This document shows positions 53,649-64,000 of a stretch of 64,000 nucleotides of DNA, piece after piece. Under the pieces are notes generated by a model that was not told where the DNA came from, did no database searches, and saw nothing but the letters and a program-made list of their open reading frames with translations. The first letter of the stretch is position 1, and each line of letters starts with the position of its first letter. The stretch covers positions 124,001-188,000 of the forward strand of contig NZ_JBBMXV010000003.1 of assembly GCF_037996645.1 (NCBI RefSeq). The letters run 5' to 3'. The translations under genes and the position numbers were made by a program. Source of the DNA: Halalkalicoccus tibetensis. GTDB lineage: Archaea > Halobacteriota > Halobacteria > Halobacteriales > Halalkalicoccaceae.

Positions 53649-54640
53649 TGCCGATCATCAACAACCAGGGCCACCACGACCCCAACAAGATCCTGCCGAT
53701 CGACTACGACTGGGCCCGCGAGTACTACAAGGCCGGCGTCGCCAACAACTGGACTCCCGAGGAGGTGCCGATGGCCGACGACGTCCACCAGTGGGAGAAC
53801 CACGAGTTCAGTAGTGAAGAACGACAGCTCGTCGAGTGGAACCTCGGCTTCTTCTCGACCGCCGAATCGCTGACCGCCAACAACATCGTTCTCGCGGTCT
53901 ACGACTACGTCACCGCCCCCGAGTGTCGCCAGTACCTGCTGCGCCAGGCCTACGAGGAGGCGATCCACACGGACACGTTCATCTACTGCTGTGACTCGCT
54001 GGGGTTCGATCCCGAGTACATGTACGGGATGTACGACCGCATCCCCGCGATCGAGGCCAAGGACGAGTTCGTCGTCGACCTCACGCAGGTGATCGACGAC
54101 CCGACCTTCGAGATCGAGAGCGAGGAGGACGTTCGGGAGTTCCTCCGGGATCTCGTCGGCTTCTACGTCATCATGGAGGGGATCTTCTTCTACGCGGGCT
54201 TCGCGATGATGCTGGGGCTCAAACGTCAAGGAAAGATGGTCGGCGTCGGCGAGCAGTTCGAGTACATCATGCGCGACGAGTCGCTGCATCTGAACTTCGG
54301 GGTCGACCTGATCGAGACGATCCGCGACGAGAACCCGGGGGTCTGGACCGAGGAGTTCGAGGCCGAGATCGAGGGGCTGATCCGCGAGTCCGTCGAGCTC
54401 GAGCGCCGGTACGCCCGCGAGGCCTGCCCCGAGGAGGTCCTCGGCATGGGACCCGAACAGTTCGCGGAGTACGTCGAGTACGTCGCCGACAGGCGCCTCG
54501 ACCAGCTCGGGATGGAGCCGGTCTACGACACCGACAACCCGTTCCCGTGGATGGCCGAACAGGTCGACCTGAACAAGGAGAAGAACTTCTTCGAGACCAA
54601 CGTCGCGGAGTACCAGTCGGGCGGCTCGCTCGAGTGGTGA
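53648..54640 (+). CDS. nrdB: ribonucleotide reductase class I, small subunit (class Ic-like)
   Basis: A 330-residue radical-generating subunit. Ligands are visible as E73 (TAES), E104 and H107 (EEAIH), a glutamate in IMEGIFF, and E/H in RDESLHLNF. The position of the radical tyrosine, four residues after the first histidine, is phenylalanine (F111), and the first ligand is glutamate, not aspartate. The spacing E73-E104-H107-F111 equals that in chlamydial R2 (E89-E120-H123-F127), which uses a Mn/Fe centre. A class Ic-like mechanism is inferred. Translationally coupled to nrdA. Confidence 0.93.
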   Translation: MPIINNQGHHDPNKILPIDYDWAREYYKAGVANNWTPEEVPMADDVHQWENHEFSSEERQLVEWNLGFFSTAESLTANNIVLAVYDYVTAPECRQYLLRQAYEEAIHTDTFIYCCDSLGFDPEYMYGMYDRIPAIEAKDEFVVDLTQVIDDPTFEIESEEDVREFLRDLVGFYVIMEGIFFYAGFAMMLGLKRQGKMVGVGEQFEYIMRDESLHLNFGVDLIETIRDENPGVWTEEFEAEIEGLIRESVELERRYAREACPEEVLGMGPEQFAEYVEYVADRRLDQLGMEPVYDTDNPFPWMAEQVDLNKEKNFFETNVAEYQSGGSLEW

Positions 54641-54656
54641 GGGACTGACCGACTGA

Positions 54657-55142
54657 CTACTCCCGGGCGAGGCGCTCGCGCCGTTCGCGACGCCGTTCGA
54701 GCGCCAGATCGCGGAGTTCGGCCTGCTCGTCGGTCGGGCAGGCGAGATCGGGGACCGCCGTCGGCGACTCCTCGTCGTCGAGCGCGACGAAGGTGAAAAA
54801 CGAGCTCGCGGTGTCGCGGCGTTCGCCCTCGCTGGGCCGTTCGGCCCGCACGTCGACCTTGACGTCCATGCTCGTCCGCCCGGTATCGAAGACGTAGCCC
54901 TCGACGACGACGATGTCGCCGAGCTCGATCTCCCCCAGGAAGTCGACGTGGTCCATCGAGGCGGTGACGACCTGGCGCTTCGCGAACCGCCTGCCCGAGA
55001 TCGCCCCACAGATGTCCATCCAGTGGAGCACCGACCCCCCGAGCGCCCGCCCGAGGTTGTTCGTGTGGTTCGGCATGAGGATCTCGCTCATCTCCGTGTG
55101 GGAGTCCGCGAGCGAGACCCGGTCAGAGACGGGGACTGCCAT
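54657..55142 (-). CDS. acyl-CoA thioesterase (hot-dog fold)
   Basis: A 161-residue hot-dog thioesterase of the YciA/BACH group that hydrolyses acyl-CoA. MPNHTNNLGRALGGSVLHWMD (split here: NHTNNLGR, GGSVLHWMD, about residues 25-43), the strand ASMDHVDFLGEI and the SSFFTFVALDD strand match the family. The conserved Asn/Asp pair is intact. It converges with nrdB and has its own promoter. Confidence 0.92.
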   Translation of the reverse strand: MAVPVSDRVSLADSHTEMSEILMPNHTNNLGRALGGSVLHWMDICGAISGRRFAKRQVVTASMDHVDFLGEIELGDIVVVEGYVFDTGRTSMDVKVDVRAERPSEGERRDTASSFFTFVALDDEESPTAVPDLACPTDEQAELRDLALERRRERRERLARE

Positions 55143-55165
55143 GGGATCGCTTCCCGCTCCACCCG

Positions 55166-55172
55166 CTTAAAT
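55166..55172 (-). promoter_or_regulatory. TATA box of the thioesterase gene
   Basis: Minus strand GATTTAAGC, centred about 27 bases upstream of the ATG at 55142. The further upstream run around 55186-55206 is strongly AT-rich. Confidence 0.55.
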
Positions 55173-55280
55173 CGACCCACTTGCCTTAACACAAATTAAA
55201 TTGTTTTCCGTGCGGGTTCGGTTCGGCGGAACGCCGTCCGAACACAAGCCGACTGGAACCCAGTACGGGTCGCGGCGGCG

Positions 55281-55300
55281 GTAGTACAAAACTACTTGTC
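55281..55300 (+). promoter_or_regulatory. candidate operator with nested inverted repeats
   Basis: GTAGT-ACAAA-ACTAC is an inverted repeat (five-base arms), overlapping ACAA-N6-TTGT. It ends 22-28 bases before the ATG of the winged-helix gene, the position of the TATA box. Binding here would block the promoter, so autoregulation by the adjacent regulator is a reasonable inference. Confidence 0.4.
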
Positions 55301-55322
55301 CTCCGGCTCTCGATGAGGACCA

Positions 55323-56138
55323 ATGGCGGACACCGACGACACCGGCGGGTCGAGCGTCCTGCGCAGCAAGCGCGACGCCACCCGGTATCAGATCCTGGTC
55401 CAGATCGCCGAGCGCCAGCCCGCCGTCAGCCAGCAGGAGATCGCCGACGCCATCGGGATCACCGCCCAGGCGGTCAGCGACTACCTGGGGGGGTTGGTCG
55501 AGGAGGGCTACGTCGAGAAGGGCGGTCGCGGGCGCTACGAGGTGAGCAAGGAGGGCGTCGACTGGCTGATCTCGCGGACCGACGAACTCCGGGAGTTCAC
55601 GACCCACGTCGCCGAGGACGTCATCGGACAGGTCGAGGTCGAGACCGCGCTCGCGACCGGGCGGATCGAGGAGGGACGGTCGGTCTCGCTCTCGATGGAG
55701 GAGGGCGTCCTCCGGGCGAGCCCCGAGGCGAGCGCGCGCGGCGCCAGCGCGGTCGCGATCACGGGCGCCGAGGCGGGCGGGGACGTCGGGATCACCGACT
55801 TCGAGGGCGTGCTCGACTACGAGCTCGGGGAGGTGACGATCGTCTCGCTCCCGACGGTGGTCGACGGGGGGAGCGGGGTCGCCGACCCCGGGACCATCGC
55901 CGAGTACGCCGCCGACCACGACCTGGTGGCGACCGCGGGCACCGAGGCGGTCGCGGCGGCCAGCGCGGCCGACGTCGGGGTCGACGTCCGCTTCGGGACG
56001 CCCGAAGCGGTTCGAGAAGCGGCGACGAAGGGGCTCGACGTGCTCCTGCTCGCCTCGGACGACCGGCTCGCGGCCCACACCGAGCGGCTGCGCGAGGGGA
56101 CCGTCGGCTACCAGATGGTCGAGGCCGCGGATAGGTAG
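55323..56138 (+). CDS. winged-helix transcriptional regulator
   Basis: A 271-residue protein with an N-terminal winged helix (about 15-75: YQILVQIAERQPAVSQQEIADAIG, AQAVSDYLGGLVEEGYV) and a C-terminal domain (about 130-265) with alpha/beta repeats such as ALATGRIEEG and ATKGLDVLLLASDDRL, which may bind a ligand. It belongs to the haloarchaeal MarR-like regulators with large sensor domains. Targets are unknown; an inverted repeat lies over its own promoter. Confidence 0.8.
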   Translation: MADTDDTGGSSVLRSKRDATRYQILVQIAERQPAVSQQEIADAIGITAQAVSDYLGGLVEEGYVEKGGRGRYEVSKEGVDWLISRTDELREFTTHVAEDVIGQVEVETALATGRIEEGRSVSLSMEEGVLRASPEASARGASAVAITGAEAGGDVGITDFEGVLDYELGEVTIVSLPTVVDGGSGVADPGTIAEYAADHDLVATAGTEAVAAASAADVGVDVRFGTPEAVREAATKGLDVLLLASDDRLAAHTERLREGTVGYQMVEAADR

Positions 56139-56169
56139 CCCGGAGCCGCTCGGCGATCGTCTCCACGCC

Positions 56170-57903
56170 TCAGAGGCGTTCGGCTATCGTCTGCGCCGTC
56201 TTCTCGCCGACGCCCTCGACACTCTGTAGGTCCGCCGGCGAGGCCGCGCGGATCCCCTCGACGCTGCCGAACCGCCGCAGCAGGCTCGTCCTCGTCTTGG
56301 GGCCGATCCCTGGCACGTCGTCGAGAACCGTCGAGACGTCGTCGCGAAGCGTCTGGTGGTACTGGACTGCGAAGCGGTGGGCCTCGTCGCGCACCCGCTG
56401 GAGGAGGTGGAGGTGCGCGGCGTCGGAGGGCCAGTCGAGCGGTCCCTCGGGCGTGATCACCAGCTCCTCGGCCTTCGCGAGCCCGACCGCGGGGACGTCC
56501 CAGCCGACCTCGCGCATCGCCTCGCGGGCGGCGTCGAGCTGGCCCTCCCCGCCGTCGATCAGCAGGAGGTCGGGATCGGGCCGGTCGTCCCGTCCCTCGA
56601 CCGCCCGAAGCGCGCGCCAGCGTACGAGCGCGCGCATGTTGGCGTAGTCGTCGTTTCGCTCCTCCAGTTTCTTGCGGCGGTAGCCCGACGTGTCGCTTTC
56701 GCCGCCGACGAACAGCACGTCGCTGCCCACGGCCGCCTTCCCCTGGGCGTGGCTCACGTCGAACCCCTCGATGCGCTCGGGGCGGGGCATCGAGAGCGCT
56801 TCGGCGAGCGCGCTGACCGGGTCGTCGCTGTAGTCGCCCCGGCGCGCGTTCTTGATCGCCAGATCGACCAGGGTGGCCTCCCGGCCCGCGCCGGGCACCC
56901 GGAGGTCGACCCCCTCGCTTTCGAGCCAGCCCCGCAGCTCGGCGTCGGCGGGGTCCTCGGGCAGCAGGATCGCCTCGGGCAGGTCGCGCTCGGCGTAGTA
57001 CTGGGCGATGAACGCCGCGAGCACGCCCGCGTGGCCGTCCTCGGCGTCGGGGATCGAGAGGTGGTGGCGGTCCCGGTCGACCAGCTGGCCGCCCTCGCCC
57101 TGCAGCCGGGCGACGATCGCGCGCTCGCCCTCGGTCGCGACCCCGAGCACGTCGACGTGGCGCGCGTCGGTCGCGTCGCTGATCGCCTCCCCGCGGCCCT
57201 CGTGGAAGCCCTCGACGGCCTCCAGCCGATCGCGGAGACTCGCCGCCCGCTCGAACGACTGCTCCTGGGCCGCCCGCTCCATGCGTCGCCTGAGGGGGTC
57301 GGCCAGTACCCCCGTCTCGCCGGCGAAGAAGCGTTTCACCGATTCGACGTCCTCGACGTAGGCCTCCCGCCCGATCTCGCCGGTACAGGGGGCGGTACAG
57401 AGCCCGATGTCGTGGTCGAGACAGGGGCGTTTCCTGCCCGAGAACTTGTGGTCCGAACAGCCCCGCACGCCGTAGACCTCCCGGAGGGCCTTCACCACGA
57501 CCTCGACGACCCCCTTGTTCGTGAAGGGGCCGAAGGCGGTCGCGGCCGGATCGGGATCGCGCGTGATCTCGATGCGGGGGAACTCGTGGTCGGTCAGCTG
57601 CACCAGCGGGTAGGACTTGTCGTCCTTCAGCCGGACGTTGTAGCGGGGCTGGTGGCGTTTTATCAGGTTCGCCTCCAGCAACAGCGCCTGGGTCTCGGTG
57701 TCGGTCACCGCGAAGTCGATCGCCTCGGCGCCCCGGACCATTCGACGGATCCGCTCGCTCCGGGGGTCGGCGTAGGATCGTACCCGGCTCCTGAGGTCGA
57801 CGGCCTTCCCGACGTACAGCGTCGTCCCGTCGGCGAGGAACTGGTAGACCCCCGGCTCGCGCGGCAGCGTCGCTGCTCGATCCCTGAGTTCGGCCCCGTC
57901 CAT
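56170..57903 (-). CDS. uvrC: excinuclease ABC subunit C
   Basis: A 577-residue dual nuclease of bacterial-type excision repair. The N-terminal GIY-YIG domain ([17 protein letters not shown] seen as GVYQF and [12 protein letters not shown]), a central UVR motif (about 195-230), the RNase H-like nuclease with [17 protein letters not shown] near residue 375, and a C-terminal helix-hairpin-helix ([21 protein letters not shown]) are all complete. The four cysteines after [14 protein letters not shown] may bind a cluster or zinc. Confidence 0.96.
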   Translation of the reverse strand: MDGAELRDRAATLPREPGVYQFLADGTTLYVGKAVDLRSRVRSYADPRSERIRRMVRGAEAIDFAVTDTETQALLLEANLIKRHQPRYNVRLKDDKSYPLVQLTDHEFPRIEITRDPDPAATAFGPFTNKGVVEVVVKALREVYGVRGCSDHKFSGRKRPCLDHDIGLCTAPCTGEIGREAYVEDVESVKRFFAGETGVLADPLRRRMERAAQEQSFERAASLRDRLEAVEGFHEGRGEAISDATDARHVDVLGVATEGERAIVARLQGEGGQLVDRDRHHLSIPDAEDGHAGVLAAFIAQYYAERDLPEAILLPEDPADAELRGWLESEGVDLRVPGAGREATLVDLAIKNARRGDYSDDPVSALAEALSMPRPERIEGFDVSHAQGKAAVGSDVLFVGGESDTSGYRRKKLEERNDDYANMRALVRWRALRAVEGRDDRPDPDLLLIDGGEGQLDAAREAMREVGWDVPAVGLAKAEELVITPEGPLDWPSDAAHLHLLQRVRDEAHRFAVQYHQTLRDDVSTVLDDVPGIGPKTRTSLLRRFGSVEGIRAASPADLQSVEGVGEKTAQTIAERL

Positions 57904-58003
57904 TCACCCGTTCTAGCCGCCGGGCTCGTTTGAACCTGCCGCCCTCGCGGCCCCTTCAGGCCGCGACCGCCGCCTACAAACACCCGGCGGTCGAATCGCG
58001 GGT

Positions 58004-58258
58004 ATGAGCGATACCGTCCGGTGCTGGCTGGTCGAGCGCACGTACGACGACAAGGGGCTGATCCGGCTGGTCTACGCCCCGCCCGGCGGCGAGGAGCAGT
58101 ACGTCACCGAGCGCGCCGCGGCGACCGGCGCCGACGCGACCGCCGCCATGGAGGTCGAGGCCGAGAAGCTGGCGCCGATCGCCGAGGAGAACGCCGAGCG
58201 CTACGCCCAGGAGGCCGATCGGATGGCCGAGCGCCACGAGCCCGACGAGTCGGTCTGA
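58004..58258 (+). CDS. small conserved acidic protein
   Basis: An 84-residue protein with an N-terminal beta part (VRCWLVERTYDDKGLIRLVYAPPGGEE) and a long C-terminal helix rich in Glu and Ala. It looks like a small haloarchaeal family of unknown function. Good third-position GC and clear separation from neighbours support coding. Confidence 0.72.
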   Translation: MSDTVRCWLVERTYDDKGLIRLVYAPPGGEEQYVTERAAATGADATAAMEVEAEKLAPIAEENAERYAQEADRMAERHEPDESV

Positions 58259-58301
58259 TTCGACCTAAAGACCTATACCGGGGCTGGAACAAGCGCGGGT
58301 A

Positions 58302-59234
58302 ATGACCGCGATCGAGCTACGGGGCGTCACGAAACGGTACGACGACGGGGGGCTCGGCTCCTCCGAGGAGGTCGTCGCCGTCGACGACCTCGACCTCGAG
58401 GTCCGGGACGGCGAGGTCTTCGGCTTTCTCGGACCCAACGGCGCGGGCAAGTCGACGACGATCAACATGATCCTCGACTTCGTCCACCCGACCGAGGGGA
58501 GCATCGAGGTGCTGGGCCACGACGCCCACGCCGACAGCGTCCGGGTCCGCGAGCGCACCGGCGTCCTCCCCGAGGGGTTCGACGTCTACGACCGCCTTTC
58601 GGGCCGGAAACACGTCGAGTTCGCGATCGAGTCGAAGGGAACGAGTGAGAACCCCGACGCGCTGCTCGAGCGCGTGGGGATCGCCGACGCCGCCGATCGC
58701 AAGGCCGGGGGCTACTCGAAGGGGATGACCCAGCGGCTCGCGCTCGCGATGGCGCTGGTCGGCGAGCCCGACCTCCTCATCCTGGACGAACCCTCGACCG
58801 GGCTCGACCCCAACGGCGCCCTCGAGATGCGCGAGATCGTTCGCCAGGAGGTCGACCGCGGCGCGACGGTGTTCTTCTCCTCGCACATCCTCGGGCAGGT
58901 CGAGGCCGTCTGTGACCGGGTCGGGATCCTCCGGGGGGGTGAGCTGGTCGCCGAGGACAGCGTCGAGGGGTTGCGCGAGGCCGCCGGGACCGACGCCACC
59001 CTCCGGATCTCGGTCGGCGAGCTTCCCTCGCGGGCCGTCGACCGCGTGCGCGCGCTCGAGGGCGTCTCGGGGGTCGAGCAGAACGGCTCGGCCCTCCGGG
59101 TGTCGGTCGACGACGCCTCGAAGACGACCGTGTTGAGCACCCTCGAGGAGGAGGGCGCGGAGGTCCGTGACTTCGAGACCGAGGAGGCCTCGCTCGAGGA
59201 CCTCTTCCGGTCCTACACGGAGGGTGCGGCATGA
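58302..59234 (+). CDS. ABC transporter ATP-binding protein
   Basis: A 310-residue ATPase of the ABC-2 exporter type (CcmA/NatA-like). Walker [10 protein letters not shown] (about residue 47), signature [12 protein letters not shown] (about 140), Walker [16 protein letters not shown] and a switch histidine in SSHIL are complete. The C-terminal 90 residues form a regulatory-like domain. It overlaps the permease gene by four bases (ATGA). Confidence 0.93.
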   Translation: MTAIELRGVTKRYDDGGLGSSEEVVAVDDLDLEVRDGEVFGFLGPNGAGKSTTINMILDFVHPTEGSIEVLGHDAHADSVRVRERTGVLPEGFDVYDRLSGRKHVEFAIESKGTSENPDALLERVGIADAADRKAGGYSKGMTQRLALAMALVGEPDLLILDEPSTGLDPNGALEMREIVRQEVDRGATVFFSSHILGQVEAVCDRVGILRGGELVAEDSVEGLREAAGTDATLRISVGELPSRAVDRVRALEGVSGVEQNGSALRVSVDDASKTTVLSTLEEEGAEVRDFETEEASLEDLFRSYTEGAA

Positions 59235-60121
59235 GCTGGCAGGCGATCGCCCGCAAGGACTTCGCGGACTCGATCCGCTCGTGGTGGGTGCTCGCGCTGT
59301 CGGCGCTGTTCGTCGTCGTCTTCGTTGTCCCCGCGTACTTCATCGGCCGCGAGAGCGACGTGATCGCCGACCAGGTCGGCGCCGAGACGATCACCTCCGA
59401 CGCGTTCGTCAACCTGTTGTCGTCGTTCGTCGCCTTCCTCATCCCGATCGTCGCGATCGTGCTCGCCTACGCCGCGGTCGCGGGCGAGCGCGACTCGGGG
59501 ACGCTGAAGCTGCTGCTCGCGCTGCCCCACTCCCGGCGGGACGTCGTCCTCGGGAAGGTGATCGGGCGCAGCGCCGTGATCGTCCTACCCATTCTGGTCG
59601 GTTTCCTCGCGGCGGCGATTGTCTTCCTGATCACGCCCGTGAGCCTCGAGGTCGGCAACTTCGTCGCCTTCGCGCTGCTGTCGGCGCTGTTGGGCGTCGT
59701 GTTCGTCTGTCTCGCGGTCGGGATCAGCGCGGCCGCGGGCACCCGACGGCGGGCCATGCTCGGCAACGTCGGCGTCTACGTCACCTTCGCGCTGTTCTGG
59801 GCGAGCTTCGCCGAGGGGCTGGTCAGCCTGCTCGACGAGTACACCGACGTCGGCTTCGGCGCGCTCGTCGAGCTCCAGCTCGCGACGCGGCTTCTCAACC
59901 CGGTCGACGCCTATCAGTCGCTCGCGGCGATCCTCTGGACGGGCGACGAGTTGGGCGCGCGCGTCGCGCTGTTCGACGGGTTCGTCGGCCAGTTCTACGC
60001 CCAGGAGCTCGACCCCCTCGCGTGGTACTTCTCGGATCCGGTCGTCGCCCTCCTCTTCCTCGCGTGGCTGGTCGTCCCGCCCGTGCTGGGCTATCTCATC
60101 TTCCGGGACGCCGATCTCTGA
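59231..60121 (+). CDS. ABC-2 type transporter permease
   Basis: A 296-residue membrane protein with six helices, beginning [18 protein letters not shown], with the conserved AVAGERDSGTLKLLLALPHSR stretch (about 80-100) of NosY/ABC-2 permeases. Together with the ATPase it would export an unknown substrate; membrane assembly or drug export are possible. Confidence 0.9.
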   Translation: MSWQAIARKDFADSIRSWWVLALSALFVVVFVVPAYFIGRESDVIADQVGAETITSDAFVNLLSSFVAFLIPIVAIVLAYAAVAGERDSGTLKLLLALPHSRRDVVLGKVIGRSAVIVLPILVGFLAAAIVFLITPVSLEVGNFVAFALLSALLGVVFVCLAVGISAAAGTRRRAMLGNVGVYVTFALFWASFAEGLVSLLDEYTDVGFGALVELQLATRLLNPVDAYQSLAAILWTGDELGARVALFDGFVGQFYAQELDPLAWYFSDPVVALLFLAWLVVPPVLGYLIFRDADL

Positions 60122-60143
60122 GAGCGCCCGATCGGGGCCCTCG

Positions 60144-63223
<3,080 letters not shown>

Positions 63224-63288
63224 GGGAACGCTGAGGGCCGCCAGTCACTAACCGTTTGGCCGGTCGTGTGTCGATCCCGGACGACCGC

Positions 63289-64000
63289 TCACCCCATGTA
63301 GCCCTCGCCCATCCGGATTCCCTCCCGGACCAGCCGTCGACCGGCCGCCAAGCGCTCTCGTTCCCAGTCGCCGAGCGCCGTCACGGGATCGCTCCCGTCC
63401 AGCGCCGCACCGAGCCCGATCGCGTCGGCCGCGGCCTTCGCGGTACCCGCGGCGGTGTGCGGCCGGGCGACGAACGCCGCGTCGCCCAACAGACAGACCC
63501 TCCCGAAGGCCATCTCAGGTGCGGAAAGGTCGTAGATCGTCTGGACGAACGGTTCCCGAGTTTCCCCGACCAGCCGGGAGAACGGGTCGGGAAACTCCTC
63601 CTCAGCGGCCCTCCGGAGATCGCGTTCGACCTCCCCTCGGAGGTCGCCGGGCGCGACCGAGAAGTCGCGTTCGGTCCCCTGGGAGTCGGTCAGAAGCTCG
63701 TCCAGTCGCTCCCGGTCGCGCACGTCGTCGTACCAGACCCAGTTGAGCCGGCGTTCGCCCCTCCCCGTTTCGCCGTCGGGGCCGGGGATCAGGTAGCCCA
63801 GGATCAGCTGGCGCTCGCCCTCGAAGAAGACGAACGTGTCCTCGAAGCGCTCGATCAGATCCGATGGAACGTCACGCTCGCCGATCAACCCCCGCCAGGC
63901 GACGTAGCCGGCGTACTCCGGCGAAACGTCCGGGAGGAGCGCTTCGCGGGTCTCCGAGCGCCCGCCCTCGGCGATGACCAGCAGGTCCGCCCGGCGTTCG
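63289..64000 (-). CDS. FAD-dependent monooxygenase (5' end outside window)
   Basis: The C-terminal 236 residues of a class A flavoprotein monooxygenase; the start lies beyond the right edge. Visible: ADLLVIAEGGRSETREAL (second FAD region), PEYAGYVAWRGL, and RVCLLGDAAFVARPHTAAG with the conserved GDA and the proline-rich FAD contact. The pattern fits 2,6-dihydroxypyridine or salicylate hydroxylase-like enzymes; the substrate cannot be told. Confidence 0.85.
   Translation of the reverse strand, partial: ERRADLLVIAEGGRSETREALLPDVSPEYAGYVAWRGLIGERDVPSDLIERFEDTFVFFEGERQLILGYLIPGPDGETGRGERRLNWVWYDDVRDRERLDELLTDSQGTERDFSVAPGDLRGEVERDLRRAAEEEFPDPFSRLVGETREPFVQTIYDLSAPEMAFGRVCLLGDAAFVARPHTAAGTAKAAADAIGLGAALDGSDPVTALGDWERERLAAGRRLVREGIRMGEGYMG

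Overview
The window is a stretch of main chromosome from a haloarchaeon (class Halobacteria). Evidence: high GC with strong G/C in third codon positions, acidic proteins rich in Asp and Glu, leaderless genes with a TATA-like box about 27 bases upstream, many 1-4 base start/stop overlaps, and archaeal genes such as the DP1 subunit of DNA polymerase D, Orc1/Cdc6, Hef, Hel308, IMP cyclohydrolase PurO and Cgi121. The genus cannot be fixed from the sequence alone. Coding density is about 90%. I see one tRNA, no rRNA, no CRISPR array and no insertion sequence. || Layout: 0-12 kb holds a PPC-domain protein (cut by the edge), a four-CBS protein overlapping glycyl-tRNA synthetase, a dolichol-kinase-like protein, a GIDE-type membrane protein, the Hef helicase-nuclease, an acyl-CoA synthetase, KptA with an overlapping P-loop kinase, a p27-type zinc-ribbon protein and malate dehydrogenase. 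12.1-14.5 kb is an AT-rich accessory island: a secreted trypsin-like protease whose Tat signal is cut by a stop codon, a divergent Tat lipoprotein, and a surface-anchored protein resembling the protease's own prodomain. 14.5-35 kb is mostly core: ferredoxin, hel308-cgi121, oxidoreductases, a polysaccharide deacetylase lipoprotein, CBS and cold-shock proteins, tRNA-Gln, purO, metallophosphoesterase, aspartate kinase, polymerase D DP1 and signal peptidase I. || 35.6-43.3 kb is a replication-origin neighbourhood: orc1/cdc6, then a 0.69 kb non-coding origin with three ORB repeats around an AT-rich unwinding segment, then the oapABC cluster, a 30-residue membrane peptide and conserved genes of unknown role. 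Further ORB-like sites lie at 39.4 and 43.1-43.3 kb. || 43-64 kb carries membrane proteins (SpoIIM-like, TauE-like), a glutamine amidotransferase, a winged-helix/PemK-like pair with a frameshifted second gene, uvrB, cobyrinate diamide synthase, nrdAB, an acyl-CoA thioesterase, a winged-helix regulator, uvrC, an ABC transporter, NAD-dependent DNA ligase, an alpha/beta hydrolase and a truncated FAD monooxygenase. || Replication and repair genes are unusually concentrated: Orc1, DP1, RNR, LigA, UvrB, UvrC, Hef and Hel308. The best candidates for something new are the protease/prodomain-like surface protein pair, the extended set of ORB sites, the Phe-bearing NrdB (class Ic-like), and a 53-codon chimera made from a duplicated phosphoesterase start.
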